This document shows, piece by piece, positions 39,101 through 46,824 of a DNA stretch of 64,000 nucleotides (positions are counted from its first letter, which is position 1; each line of letters begins with the position of its first letter). Below the pieces are notes generated by a model, which worked only from the letters and a program-made list of their open reading frames with translations, made no database searches and was not told the DNA's origin. A program made the translations under genes and the position numbers. The stretch is from JAHEEL01 sp963836085 (GTDB taxonomy: Bacteria; Actinomycetota; Acidimicrobiia; Spongiisociales; UBA5794), in the NCBI GenBank assembly GCA_963836085.1, contig CAWIHT010000006.1, positions 31,027-95,026 on the forward strand, in the 5' to 3' direction.

Positions 39101-40923
39101 GCCGACGCCGCCGGTCGCGAGGCGTCGCGGAGGGAGGTCACCTCGGCGGTCGAATCGCCGTCCGCAGGGTCGGTCTCCGGGTTCAGAGGCGGCACCCGGT
39201 AGCGGGTGAGGCGGGGATGGGGCTGCTCGAGTGGGTCATCGCGTTCGGTAACCAACACCTCGTGCAGTTTCTCGCCCGGACGAAGGCCGGTGTAGACGAT
39301 CTCGGGGGCTTGCCCTGGGGCCACCTGTTGCGAAAGCCGGCGAGCGAGCGTCTCGATCGACACCGGTTCTCCCATGTCGAGCACGAGCACATCGCCACCC
39401 TCGCCGAGGGTCGCCGCCTGGAGTACGAGGAGGACAGCCTCCTCCGTCGTCATGAAGTAGCGGGTCACCTCCGGATCCGTGACGGTGATCGGGTGACCGT
39501 TCCTGATCTGTTCCATGAACGTGGGGATCACCGAACCGTTTGAACCGAGGACGTTGCCGAACCGCACCGAGAGGTACGGCCCCGATGCTGTGGCGTCGAA
39601 GTGCGCCGTGATGCGCTCCGCCGTGCGCTTGGTCGTTCCCAGCACATTGATCGGATCGGCAGCCTTGTCGGTGCTGATGTTGATGAACCGCTCGACGCCT
39701 GACTCGGCTGAAGCGGTCAGAACGTTGGTCGTTCCCCCGACGTTGGTCTTGACCCCCTCGGCCGGGAACCGCTCGAGGAACGTCACGTGCTTGTGGGCGG
39801 CAGCGTGGAACACGATGTCGGGCCGCGTTGCTTCGAAGATGGTCCGAATCGCCTCCCGATCGCGGATGTCACAGAGCACCAGGTCGGGTGACTCGAGAAG
39901 AGCTCGACCGTCGATGCTCAATTGGAGCCGGTGGAGGGCGTTCTCGTCGTGGTCGAGCATGATCAGCCGCGCCGGGTCGTAGCCCAGAATCGTGCGACAC
40001 AGAACAGAGCCGATGGAGCCGCCCGCCCCGGTGACGAGCACGCGTTTACCGCTCAGGAGACGCTCAACCTCGGCATCGTCAATCGACACTTCGTCGCGGT
40101 CGAGGAAGTCGGAAAGTTCGATGTCCCGTATGTCGGTGACGCTCACGCCCGTACCGGTCAGTGTATGGGCCGACGGCAGGACCTTGACCTTGAGATTGGC
40201 CTGGTGCCCAAGATCGGCGATCGTGGCGATGTCCTCCTGAAGCGCTCCCGGCATGGCGAGGAGCAGCGTGTCGGCGTTGTAGCGGAGGGCGGCCGATTCG
40301 ACGTCGGAGCGGGTCCCGGCGACGCCGATGCCGTTGACAATGAGTCGACGCTTCGTGGGGTCGTCGTCGAGGAACGCGACCGGGTCGAAGGTGGTGTCCG
40401 GATCCTTGAGCAAGGCTCCGCTGATCTGCGTCCCGGCTTCACCGGCCCCGAAGATGAGCATCCGATGCTCTCGGAGGTGTGTGGAGCGACTCTGAACCTC
40501 GACGATGAGGCGCGCGAAGTAGCGGACACCGAGCGCTCCGAGCAGTTGGTACGCGCCGGCGGCGAACACCGTGCTCAGCGGGACGAGGTTGGGCGTGCCG
40601 GCGAGCACAACCACGGCGAAGGCGGTGAGCGTGGCGACGAGCGTCGAGAACACGACCAATCGAACCTCCCAGAAGGAGGCGAGGGCCCGTCGCCCGCGGT
40701 AGAGGCCGGTGATGAGGCCGGTGACGAACTGCACAGCGGCGGCAATGGTCGCTACCTGGAGCAACTCGGGGATGGCGACGCTCTCGAGTTCGAAGTTGAG
40801 CCGTGCCAGGACGGCGATGAAGAATGCGCCGTACCAAAGAAGGCCGTCGAGGATTGCAGACAGAGGGAAGCGCCATCGCTGGAGCGTGCGGAACCAGGTC
40901 TGTTGCTGCACGTGTCTCCCCAT
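39097..40923 (-). CDS. Membrane UDP-HexNAc 4,6-dehydratase (PglF/WbpM family)
   Basis: Intact, 608 residues. Four N-terminal helices (to about residue 140), a first Rossmann domain (MLIFGAGEAGTQISGALLKD) and a second catalytic one with VLVTGAGGSIGSVLCRTILG. NISTDKAADPINVLGTTKR is the active-site stretch, and YTGLRPGEKLHEVLVTERD is near the end. PglF/WbpM enzymes make UDP-2-acetamido-2,6-dideoxy-xylo-hexos-4-ulose from UDP-GlcNAc, the substrate of PglE-like aminotransferases such as the one ending 4 bases away on the other strand. It lies 115 bases downstream of lasso-type precursor A1 on the same strand, but functionally belongs to the glycan genes. Confidence 0.9.
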   Translation of the reverse strand: MGRHVQQQTWFRTLQRWRFPLSAILDGLLWYGAFFIAVLARLNFELESVAIPELLQVATIAAAVQFVTGLITGLYRGRRALASFWEVRLVVFSTLVATLTAFAVVVLAGTPNLVPLSTVFAAGAYQLLGALGVRYFARLIVEVQSRSTHLREHRMLIFGAGEAGTQISGALLKDPDTTFDPVAFLDDDPTKRRLIVNGIGVAGTRSDVESAALRYNADTLLLAMPGALQEDIATIADLGHQANLKVKVLPSAHTLTGTGVSVTDIRDIELSDFLDRDEVSIDDAEVERLLSGKRVLVTGAGGSIGSVLCRTILGYDPARLIMLDHDENALHRLQLSIDGRALLESPDLVLCDIRDREAIRTIFEATRPDIVFHAAAHKHVTFLERFPAEGVKTNVGGTTNVLTASAESGVERFINISTDKAADPINVLGTTKRTAERITAHFDATASGPYLSVRFGNVLGSNGSVIPTFMEQIRNGHPITVTDPEVTRYFMTTEEAVLLVLQAATLGEGGDVLVLDMGEPVSIETLARRLSQQVAPGQAPEIVYTGLRPGEKLHEVLVTERDDPLEQPHPRLTRYRVPPLNPETDPADGDSTAEVTSLRDASRPAASA

Positions 40924-41038
40924 TGACGTCAGGTTTGTGGATGATACGCACCAGGGGTCGCCGTGTCATATGCGCACGCGCCAGCGAGGCGAGGTGGTGG
41001 ATCGCGACGAGCAACCCATTGACGGCAGACGGTGACGG

Positions 41039-41179
41039 CTAGACCCGGTTTCTGAATGGAGTGTGCGGGTCCTTCTTCCTGCCACCCTTGTCGAAGCTCT
41101 TCTTCGTCACGGTGTCCATCCGACCGTAGACGCGCAGAGCAGGCCGTTGGTAGGGCTTCCGCGACCTGATCTGCTCCAT
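41039..41179 (-). CDS. Lasso-type RiPP precursor A1 (46 residues)
   Basis: A very short gene starting at the ATG at 41177-41179, 12 bases after the stop of cyclase 1. The leader carries the lasso recognition signature at exact spacing: Tyr10, Pro13, Leu15, Gly19, Thr25 (KPYQRPALRVYGRMDTVT). If Thr25 is at position -2, the core is Lys27-Ser28-Phe29-Asp30 and on, 20 residues, rich in Lys/Arg and Gly, ending F-R-N-R-V. No Asp or Glu sits at core positions 7-9 whether counted from Lys27 or Ser28; acidic residues are only Asp30 and Asp37. So it has a lasso leader but not a canonical lasso core. No clear ribosome site; translational coupling to the cyclase gene is likely. Confidence 0.82.
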   Translation of the reverse strand: MEQIRSRKPYQRPALRVYGRMDTVTKKSFDKGGRKKDPHTPFRNRV

Positions 41180-41191
41180 GGGCGGATGGTA

Positions 41192-43066
41192 TCAGCGTCT
41201 GGAGTGTTCCTTCTGTCTGTAGCGTCGAAGCCCGTCAAGCCAGGCCATAAGCGTCCAGGCGCCCCAAATCCCCTCTCGAAGGTCAGCGTCGCCGCCGTTC
41301 TTGTCGACGGCGGTGAGGGCAGCCTGGTAGCGACCCCGATCAAGAAACGCCTCGGCCATCGGTGATACGTCCGGGTACTTCAGACGGATGCCTGGCAAGT
41401 GCTTGGCAAACAGTGCGGTGAGATAGTCGTCGGCGTAGGCCTTGTCGCGTCGCGAGGTGACGGATGCTGGCAGACGGTCGGCGAAACCGTCCCGGAGGAG
41501 CACCTTGGGACGTCCATCGAACGGCCGATCATTCATCGCGATCGACACCACGAACTCGATGAGGCTCTTGTCGAGATACGGATGGGAGAGATCGAGACCG
41601 AGCGAGGCGTACTCCGATTCCTGCATCTCGTTGCTCCAGACGAGGAGCGGATGGCGAGATGCGGCGACGGTGAGGTTCTGGGTATCGGAGGGGAAGCCGA
41701 ATTCAGTCTCGACTTCCGACGGATCGGCGCCCTGGTACGTCTCCCAGGCCTCGTCCGACAGCAGCCCCCGTGACGCTGTCGGCCGTCGTCGAACGCGGCG
41801 AAGTGGGGTCTTGACGGCATCGGGGAGGGCGGTCCTCAGAGAGGGGACGAGGGCCGAGCGTCGCGAGATGCCTCTCCAGGCTGCGTGTGCCTTGACATCG
41901 TTCCACCGTCGCAACGGAGACCCGTCGTTCAACCTGTCGGCGAAGAGGAGGTAGTAGTTCAGGATCTCGTCTCCACCGATTCCGGTGACCACCAGATCAG
42001 CGCCGACTCGGCTGGCGATCCCGGCGGTATCCGCCCACATACTCCGGATCCGATCGACTCGTGGCTGGCCAGTCGTCCACATGTCATCTTCGAACGTGGC
42101 CAGGCCTGCAACCTCGGGTGTGTAGGCGTGGTGAGGGAATGGCTGTATCGAGACAATCTCATCGATCCAGCGGGTTTCATCGATAGTTGATCCCGGGAAC
42201 ACCGCGGAGGCGGTCTGATACCTGGCCGTATCGGTGTTGCTAGGTCCTAACGCCACGTGAGCAGCTGCAGCGATTGACGAGCTATCGAGCCCTCCGCTCA
42301 GGTGTCCGACCACCCGCTCCGACGATGCGAGCCGCCGGTCTACCGAATCGACGAGGTGGTCGCGGAAGCCTTCAACAACGTCGCCTGGGGTGGCCACTTC
42401 GGTAGGAGTGGTATCGAGGGTCCAATACTCAACCTCGCGGCGATGATCAGCATCCACGATCAGAGCGGTCGCTGGTGGCACCCGTTCAATGCCGGTGAAG
42501 AACGTACGGCGGGCTTCGCGATATCGCTCGAGCAGATACTCGGAGACGACGTACGGGTCTGGCGAGACCGGTGCCGTGGAGGTAGCCACAAGCTGTTTCG
42601 GTTCGGAGGCGAATCGGATTCCCCGCTGACCTGCTTCGAAGAAGAGAGGCTTGACGCCGAAGCGGTCACGCACCGCCACCGCCCGCCGTTCCCGATCGTC
42701 CCAGATCACGAATGCGAAATCGCCATCGACAGCGTCCAACGACTCGAGGCCGGCGCGGAGGAAGGCCGCGAGGATCAGTTGGCGGTCGGTCATCCCGGCG
42801 GTCGTTCTGGAGCCGCCGGCGAGTGACCGGAGTGTGTCGCGATTCCAGAGCCGGAGGTCGCCGACCATCGATAGGTGGCCGATAGTCGCCACACGTGGGG
42901 GCGCCTCATCGAGAGGTCGCGCATGCGTCTCGGCCATGACCGCGTGGTCGTGAGCCAAGCGAGCGATACCGGCGGTCGATCGGTGGGGAATGAGGCCGAG
43001 CATGGGATCCACGGCGGTGGCCGCCACGAGTTGATCCCAGTCAATGGCGACGGCAACGCCTCCCAT
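41192..43066 (-). CDS. Lasso-type cyclase 1 (asparagine-synthetase homologue, C protein)
   Basis: Intact, 624 residues. The N-terminal domain looks like a class II amidotransferase (VDGDFAFVIWDDRERRAVAV, RDRFGVKPLFF) but begins M-G-G-V, so the catalytic Cys2 of glutaminases is missing, as in lasso cyclases. The synthetase domain has the ATP pyrophosphatase loop HLSGGLDSSS (about 255-264), VVTGIGGDEILNYY and LDLSHPYLDKSLIEFV. It is expected to adenylate an acidic side chain of the precursor and form a macrolactam. The start ATG overlaps the stop of the HprK-like gene (ATGA). Precursor A1 follows directly. Similar to cyclase 2 throughout. Confidence 0.9.
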   Translation of the reverse strand: MGGVAVAIDWDQLVAATAVDPMLGLIPHRSTAGIARLAHDHAVMAETHARPLDEAPPRVATIGHLSMVGDLRLWNRDTLRSLAGGSRTTAGMTDRQLILAAFLRAGLESLDAVDGDFAFVIWDDRERRAVAVRDRFGVKPLFFEAGQRGIRFASEPKQLVATSTAPVSPDPYVVSEYLLERYREARRTFFTGIERVPPATALIVDADHRREVEYWTLDTTPTEVATPGDVVEGFRDHLVDSVDRRLASSERVVGHLSGGLDSSSIAAAAHVALGPSNTDTARYQTASAVFPGSTIDETRWIDEIVSIQPFPHHAYTPEVAGLATFEDDMWTTGQPRVDRIRSMWADTAGIASRVGADLVVTGIGGDEILNYYLLFADRLNDGSPLRRWNDVKAHAAWRGISRRSALVPSLRTALPDAVKTPLRRVRRRPTASRGLLSDEAWETYQGADPSEVETEFGFPSDTQNLTVAASRHPLLVWSNEMQESEYASLGLDLSHPYLDKSLIEFVVSIAMNDRPFDGRPKVLLRDGFADRLPASVTSRRDKAYADDYLTALFAKHLPGIRLKYPDVSPMAEAFLDRGRYQAALTAVDKNGGDADLREGIWGAWTLMAWLDGLRRYRQKEHSRR

Positions 43067-43827
43067 CAGCGTGTGTCCGGCGCGTCGTTCGACGGTGCCG
43101 AGGTCGGGGTGAGCTTCGCGACGGCGTTGACCAAGTCCGGCAGCGCCGCAAGGTCGTCGGGGATCGCGAGATCGAACGTCGGTGTCGATTCGATGATGCG
43201 GTGGTAGGCATCGAATTGGAACGTCCACGTCGCTGGATCGCCGTGCTCACCGAACCCGTGAGTGATGAGTCGGCGAAGACCCGACGCCTGGCGGAGACGT
43301 TTCGCCTCGACGCTGCCCGATGTCGTTCTGTCAATGAAGTAGATGGCGTCGAGCGGGAGCAAGTGGCCGCCTGCCGGCGCAACCGGCACCGGCTCGAACC
43401 GGATGGGCAGGAGATCATCGGCGACCGACTCGAAGCCGTTCTCGGCGAAGAAGCGCGCAGTGGTGGATTTCCCGGCACCGCTTGCTCCGACAAACGCGAC
43501 CACGACACCGCCGATCTGTACGGCGCTCGCGTGGAGCACGAGGTGGCCAAGGGTGGCTCCGAAGACCGGCGCCATCTGGCGCAGGTACCACCCGCGGTCT
43601 CCCGAGTCCTTCGGTTCAGGCATCCAGCACTGCCTGGTCCCTGGGTCGACAGCGCCTTCGAGGCCCGCGGGCCCGTTGACTCTGCGGTGTTCCCGAGCGA
43701 TGACCAATTCGAACTCAGACGGCGGGACGAACGCGGCAGTCAACTCCCCATCGGCGAATGCATCGGTCTCGAGACCGATCAGTGTCTCGTCGACGAGGAA
43801 TGCTGTGCCACCGACGGTGTAGCGCAT
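43066..43827 (-). CDS. HPr-kinase-like protein of the lasso-type cluster
   Basis: 253 residues, intact. After a 90-residue N-terminal part comes LVLHASAVQIGGVVVAFVGA, then the P-loop GASGAGKST (114-122) and FESVADDLLPIR, which places the Asp pair typical of HprK. LPLDAIYFIDR and FQFDAYHR follow. Homologues in paeninodin-type lasso clusters phosphorylate the C-terminal Ser of the precursor. Neither precursor here ends in Ser, so another residue may be modified, or the protein may have a different role. Start is the ATG at 43825-43827, two bases from the stop of the B2 gene. The remaining C-terminal helix rules out a full HprK phosphorylase. Confidence 0.82.
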   Translation of the reverse strand: MRYTVGGTAFLVDETLIGLETDAFADGELTAAFVPPSEFELVIAREHRRVNGPAGLEGAVDPGTRQCWMPEPKDSGDRGWYLRQMAPVFGATLGHLVLHASAVQIGGVVVAFVGASGAGKSTTARFFAENGFESVADDLLPIRFEPVPVAPAGGHLLPLDAIYFIDRTTSGSVEAKRLRQASGLRRLITHGFGEHGDPATWTFQFDAYHRIIESTPTFDLAIPDDLAALPDLVNAVAKLTPTSAPSNDAPDTR

Positions 43828-43829
43828 CG

Positions 43830-44237
43830 TCACGAGAAGACCAGGGCCGCCGGGTCCTCGTCGAACACCTCGAAGCGGTCTGTGACCGCTGGATCGTCGT
43901 TGACCACGATTCCGTCTTGCTCGACCCACGCATGGGCGTCCAATTGGCCATCCTCGATCACCACTCCGATCCGTAGGCGCCCATCGAGTCCACGAACGCG
44001 CATGAGCCACCACAGGAACACGGATCGGTCCAAACACGTGCCACCGTAGGGTCGCCCTCCAACGCGCGCGATTGTCTGCGACCAATGGGCGACCGCGTTC
44101 TTCGAGCGGAGGGGTCTCCGTGAAGGAGGAAGGCGACGGGCGAGAGCGATCGCCCGGCGAAAACCGGCAAGCCGAATGATCATGCGCGTGAGACGGAGTC
44201 CGACGGCAAAACCCAGATCCCGGGCAGCGAATCGCAT
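43830..44237 (-). CDS. Lasso-type B2 leader protease (McjB C-terminal type)
   Basis: 135 residues, intact. It is the transglutaminase-like cysteine protease that removes the leader: Cys68 in GGTCLDRSVFLWWLMR, His102 in GQLDAHAWVEQDG and Asp114 in GIVVND form the expected triad, and RLRIGVVIEDG precedes the His. The N-terminal 55 residues are a basic helical region, usual for split B2 proteins. No RRE domain is attached; this function is provided by the separate PqqD-like gene upstream. The start ATG overlaps the methyltransferase stop (ATGA). Confidence 0.9.
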   Translation of the reverse strand: MRFAARDLGFAVGLRLTRMIIRLAGFRRAIALARRLPPSRRPLRSKNAVAHWSQTIARVGGRPYGGTCLDRSVFLWWLMRVRGLDGRLRIGVVIEDGQLDAHAWVEQDGIVVNDDPAVTDRFEVFDEDPAALVFS

Positions 44238-45032
44238 CACTCGGCCCGACCGATGACATGGGGAAACGCTGCGTCCGACTTCTCGACCACGGCGAATCCT
44301 GCATCGCCAAGTTCCCCCTCGATCTCGCCCCACGTCGAGTAGTGATCGAACGTACCGGCGACGGTGTCCCCGAGTTCGACGGGTTCATCCACGCGCCGAA
44401 CGCGGCGTACCACGGTCGCCACGCTGCGGGAGAGCTCGAACTGCCGACTATGTCCCGACCGAATGAAGAACGATACGACGAGCGGAGCACCGTCGGCAGC
44501 GAGCGAACGCAACTCGGTGAGGAACTTGACTCGGGCGGCGCGGCCGCGGATGTGGACGTATCCGCCCCAGCCGACAATGATCGCGTCGAACGGTCCATGG
44601 AGAACGGCGGGTACGGCATCGGGATCGCTCGCGAAGAGTTGCACACCGCTCGAGCGCTGCTCGATGAGATCCTGACCGATGGAGACGAGATGCTCCGAGG
44701 GGTCGAAGCCCGCGACTTCGAACCCGAGGGCTTCGAGCTCGAAGAGTTCTCTTCCGGCGCCCGCGCTCGGTGACCAGGACCCGTCCAGCCGGCGGGAAGT
44801 ATCGTTCCACAGCCGCCCGTTCCCACTCGAAGAGACCCGAGGCGTTGTGCTCGGCCTCGGCGTAGAGACCCGGACCGGAGTATTGCGCCGCCGTCGCAGC
44901 CGAGAGTCGATCGGCATCGAGGAGGCCGAGCCACAGCCCGCCGTGAACAGCCTCGACACCACGGATCGCGCGTCGAACGAACCGATGGCTGGCGATGGAT
45001 GCACGGATCCGGAGTGGTGGTCTCTCGGTCAT
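44237..45032 (-). CDS. Class I SAM-dependent methyltransferase in lasso-type cluster, one frameshift
   Basis: About 265 residues. An N-terminal helical part (IRGVEAVHGGLWLGLLDADR and GLYAEAEHNASGLFEWERAA) precedes motif I RVLVTGAGAGRELFELEALG, followed by VAGFDPSEHLV with the acidic residue that binds the SAM ribose, and FDAIIVGWGGYVHI. One indel at about 44768 separates RVLVT from GAGAGRE. The start ATG overlaps the stop of the PqqD-like gene, and its own stop overlaps the B2 start, so it is translated within the lasso-type operon. It may methylate the product or a precursor; other methyltransferases in such clusters act on side chains or the C-terminus. Confidence 0.82.
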
Positions 45033-45286
45033 AGCTCGATGAGGCCTCGTGTGTCTAGGTCTGCGACGAGAGCATCGATGTCGGCAGCCGCTTGGTCGGT
45101 GCCGACGTCGTAGGCATCGGTGACCGCGGTAATGAGCGTCTCGCGGGCCGTATCAGACTCGAGTTGATCCCAGATGAACGCTCCGACTTCGTTCAAGCCG
45201 AAGTACTGGCCAGAGTTGACGTCGAGAATCACGATCTCGTCGCCGACCCGACGTGCCATGGCAGCGTCAGACCGTCGCATTGGCAT
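45029..45286 (-). CDS. PqqD-like RiPP recognition element (lasso B1)
   Basis: 85 residues, intact. VGDEIVILDVNSGQYFGLNE is the beta-hairpin plus start of the winged-helix RRE, GAFIWDQLESD is the usual following helix, and AADIDALVADLDTRGLIEL is the last helix. PqqD-like B1 proteins hold the leader and deliver it to the B2 protease. Start is the first of two in-frame ATGs (45286); it overlaps the nucleotidyltransferase gene by 20 bases. The conserved Tyr-Pro-Leu-Gly-Thr positions found in both precursors are what this protein should recognise. Confidence 0.9.
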   Translation of the reverse strand: MPMRRSDAAMARRVGDEIVILDVNSGQYFGLNEVGAFIWDQLESDTARETLITAVTDAYDVGTDQAAADIDALVADLDTRGLIEL

Positions 45287-46400
45287 GTTCCGTCGTCGTC
45301 TTGTTGTAGCGCTTGATCCCGGCTCGCTGGGAGAGTCGCCAGCGGAGGAGAGCGATCGGGTAGGGGCACTCGCAACCTTCAAAACGATCGTCGATGACGA
45401 CCCTGGGAGGGAACAAGCGGCCGATGAGCGCTCTCGCGACCTCGAGGCGGCGCCCCGCGATGAGGAGGCCAGCAAGCGATTGGCGGCGGTGGCTCCTGGC
45501 GATGCTGTCGTTGCCGCGAAGGAGGATGCGGTCCGGCCACAGCAAGCGGATGACAGCTCTACTGGGCCGCGAGATCTCGCGGGACAAGGGCGATGGACGG
45601 TCGAGGACGTCACAGGCCCTGGCCAAAGAGAAGCGGATCACGTCGGTCAGCCCCTCGGTGCGGGCATAGGACTCGACGAATTCCCAGTCGGGACCACGAT
45701 CGATCATGAGTTGGATGTCGTGGATATGCAGGAGATCGGCGAAGTTGTCTCGGAAGAGATGGAGGAGTGCCTGGACGAGTGAGAGTTCGAGGTCGAGCGC
45801 CCTCGCCGAACTGCCATTGGGCGTGGTGATCGACTCGGTACGCTGCCACATCAAGCTCCGCTGCCGCGAGAGCACGACCAGATTCATCGGATCGATGTGG
45901 ACGTCGACGGGCACACCGTTCACGATGATTGGATACTCAAAGACACGACCTTCCGCGACCATGGCGTTGATAGCCACGCGACTTTCGGGTCGGCCGGTCA
46001 GGTACTCGACAAACTCTCCGAACCGATCGTCGTCTGCCGGATTGATGAACACATCGATGTCGGCTGCTGGGCGGAGGTCCGGCCGTGGATACCATCGGAC
46101 ACCGATCGCCATGCCCTTGAATATGGCGATCTCGACTCCGACCGCTTCCGCCGTCTCGATGAGTTCGTCGAGTGCGTCAGATGCTGCAGCCGAGGCGGCT
46201 GCACTGTCGAGGCCGAACATGGCCAATTGGACGAGAGCATCATGTTCCCCCTTGGCGTTGACCCTCCGCGCTGTCTCGTCGAGGAGCGGAGCGACTCCGT
46301 GTTCGATCGCCGAGTCGACGAGTGCTGTCGTGATCCGCCGGTCGGGCGCTAGTGCCCCTCCTCTGGCGAGCTGAACGAGCAATCTGTGAGGAGCGGGCAT
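45267..46400 (-). CDS. Nucleotidyltransferase-family protein (PF14907-like) in lasso-type cluster
   Basis: 377 residues, intact. VEIAIFKGMAIGVRWYPRPD then PAADIDVFINPADD carries the KG and DxD elements (94-96, 114-116) of the NTP_transf_5 group. A second acidic residue in VDVHIDPMNLV and a helical C-terminal half (LELSLVQALLHLFRDNF) follow. Such proteins are common in lasso clusters that also hold an HprK-like kinase, and are thought to add nucleotides or extend phosphate on the product, but the reaction is not settled. It is the first gene after precursor A2, 163 bases downstream. Confidence 0.83.
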   Translation of the reverse strand: MPAPHRLLVQLARGGALAPDRRITTALVDSAIEHGVAPLLDETARRVNAKGEHDALVQLAMFGLDSAAASAAASDALDELIETAEAVGVEIAIFKGMAIGVRWYPRPDLRPAADIDVFINPADDDRFGEFVEYLTGRPESRVAINAMVAEGRVFEYPIIVNGVPVDVHIDPMNLVVLSRQRSLMWQRTESITTPNGSSARALDLELSLVQALLHLFRDNFADLLHIHDIQLMIDRGPDWEFVESYARTEGLTDVIRFSLARACDVLDRPSPLSREISRPSRAVIRLLWPDRILLRGNDSIARSHRRQSLAGLLIAGRRLEVARALIGRLFPPRVVIDDRFEGCECPYPIALLRWRLSQRAGIKRYNKTTTEHANATV

Positions 46401-46563
46401 AGCTCGCGAATCGTAGCGCAGGCAGCATTCCAGATTCGGTCGAATGCAGGCGGATACGGACGGGTCGGTCTGTGAGCGACCAGGAGGGGGCCGCTGGACA
46501 ATCGGGGATGTGGGCGAGTGCGGGAGTCGGGCAAGTCCTACCCCTGCTCGTAGCGGCTCAGTC

Positions 46564-46740
46564 CTATTGATCGAGGCTACAGAAGGGAAGGTCTGGAATG
46601 AACCGACAGACCCACTGCTGGAAGATGTTCAGCTTCGAACCCGCCGGCTCGCCATCGATGTCCTGGTTGTCTCCGCTCTTGCGCGTGACCGCGTCCATCC
46701 GCCCCAACGGGCGCACCAACGGTTTGGCGTACGCTTTCAC
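46564..46740 (-). CDS. Lasso-type RiPP precursor A2 (58 residues)
   Basis: Short gene starting at the GTG at 46738-46740, with a strong GGAGGA site four bases upstream; an upstream in-frame ATG at 46815 has no such site and is rejected. The leader signature is at exact spacing: Tyr4, Pro7, Val9, Gly13, Thr19 (YAKPLVRPLGRMDAVT). The block GRMDxVTxKSxD is shared with A1. If Thr19 is at -2, the core starts Lys21-Ser22-Gly23-Asp24, with Asp27 and Asp29 at positions 7 and 9 (or Asp29 at 8 from Ser22), so a ring is possible. The tail after GSKLNIFQQW is hydrophobic with Cys45 and Cys54 and ends S-L-D-Q. It is unusually long for a lasso core; an indel near the 3' end cannot be excluded. Confidence 0.82.
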   Translation of the reverse strand: MKAYAKPLVRPLGRMDAVTRKSGDNQDIDGEPAGSKLNIFQQWVCRFIPDLPFCSLDQ

Positions 46741-46744
46741 AGCT

Positions 46745-46750
46745 TCCTCC
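46745..46750 (-). promoter_or_regulatory. Ribosome-binding site of precursor A2
   Basis: On the minus strand the bases read GGAGGA, followed by AGCT and then GTG. This is the strongest Shine-Dalgarno match in the cluster. It decides the start of A2 at 46740 over the longer ATG-started form, and suits a precursor that needs high expression. Confidence 0.8.
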
Positions 46751-46824
46751 GCTTGAGAGAGTAGCAGTTCATTGCCCTCGCGAGCGGACTCGAAGGCCTT
46801 GTTGGACGAGGCCATGTCGTTGCC

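Noticed and set aside
46741..46815. Longer form of precursor A2 starting at the ATG at 46815.
   Set aside because: No ribosome site there, whereas the internal GTG at 46740 has GGAGGA at ideal spacing and gives a leader of normal length.
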